A stretch of DNA of 12,716 nt, from the NCBI GenBank assembly GCA_030841245.1, contig JAVEDG010000205.1, positions 1-12,716 of the forward strand, written 5' to 3'. Positions 12,621-12,716 of the stretch are shown one piece after another (the first letter of the stretch is position 1; each line of letters starts with the position of its first letter). The notes below the pieces were generated by a model. That model had not been told where the DNA came from, did not search any database, and was given only the letters and a program-made list of their open reading frames with translations. This DNA is from Actinomycetota bacterium (GTDB taxonomy: Bacteria; Actinomycetota; Actinomycetes; JACCUZ01). Both the position numbers and the translations under genes were made by a program.

Positions 12621-12716
12621 ACCGAAAGACGGTGCAACGGTCAAAGACGCACCAGCCCCATCCGAATCGCTGCTGGTCAGCGCGTCATCAAGATCGGTGT
12701 GACCGCCTTGGACCGT
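12621..12716 (+). repeat. Right diverged direct repeat flanking the DUF559 gene, cut by the window end
   Basis: The partner of 11541-11635, in the 189-base stretch upstream of the DUF559 start (12528-12716), which otherwise holds only that gene's promoter region. ACGGTGCAACGG (12629-12640) and TTGGACCGT (12708-12716) are exact in both copies. The repeat may continue past the last base. Confidence 0.5.
12688..12710. repeat. Degenerate copy of the CAAGATC palindrome at the right edge
   Basis: TCAAGATC (12688-12695), nine bases, then GCCTTG (12705-12710) has the same layout as unit 3 of the array (TCAAGATC 9445-9452, nine bases, GCCTTG 9462-9467). GTCAGCGCG just to the left (12676-12684) is the complement of CGCGCTGAC in the array linkers. 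It is probably a decayed member of the same family, though the matches are short. Confidence 0.4.

Overview
This is a contiguous piece of a high-GC actinobacterial chromosome. GTG starts are frequent, GGAGG-type ribosome binding sites precede several genes, and G/C fills third codon positions. The gene set (ArsA-like ATPase, a small cysteine-containing protein, ROK glucokinase, PlsC, MacS/MacR) resembles the glkA neighbourhood of Streptomyces coelicolor, where glkA is SCO2126 and macRS is SCO2120/2121. A motile Nocardioides-like member of the Propionibacteriales fits, but genus is inference. No rRNA, tRNA, transposase, integrase, phage gene or cas gene was seen.

Layout. (1) 1-2628, plus strand: a tightly packed run of a 5'-truncated ArsA-like ATPase, a small CxxCPxC protein and glucokinase. 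(2) 2629-2900: a 272-bp intergenic stretch with a long imperfect hairpin, a small hairpin and a sigma-28-like promoter whose predicted start falls at the next start codon. (3) 2901-4732: an overlapping TadE/TadG-like pair, the second with a long Gly/Thr/Ser-rich, Cys-containing C-terminal region. (4) 4785-5465: an endonuclease/exonuclease/phosphatase-family protein. (5) 8316 down to 5472, minus strand: a three-gene run of alpha/beta hydrolase, DUF2007-like membrane protein and an LOR/SDH-family (archaeal-type ornithine cyclodeaminase-like) protein. (6) 8317-8452: divergent promoter region with a 24-bp near-perfect palindrome, then plsC. (7) 9227-9715: non-coding, holding six tandem, diverged, about 62.6-bp units, each with an inverted repeat CAAGATC...GATCTTG. 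(8) 9716-11517: macS-macR, start/stop overlapping. (9) 11673-12527, minus strand: a DUF559-type nuclease gene, bracketed by diverged direct repeats of about 95 bp.

How the genes work together. The left block joins sugar phosphorylation to a small partner-like protein; in Streptomyces the counterpart pair is linked to glucose repression. The Tad-like pair is an envelope or surface module without the pilus motor genes, possibly expressed with motility. PlsC and MacRS concern the envelope and its regulation.

The most unusual content is non-coding. The palindromic tandem array upstream of macS has constant 35-36 bp gaps between palindromes and a period near six helical turns. It resembles a CRISPR in geometry but is not one, because its linkers are related to each other. 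The repeat-bracketed nuclease gene and a degenerate copy of the palindrome at the right edge are the next most interesting.
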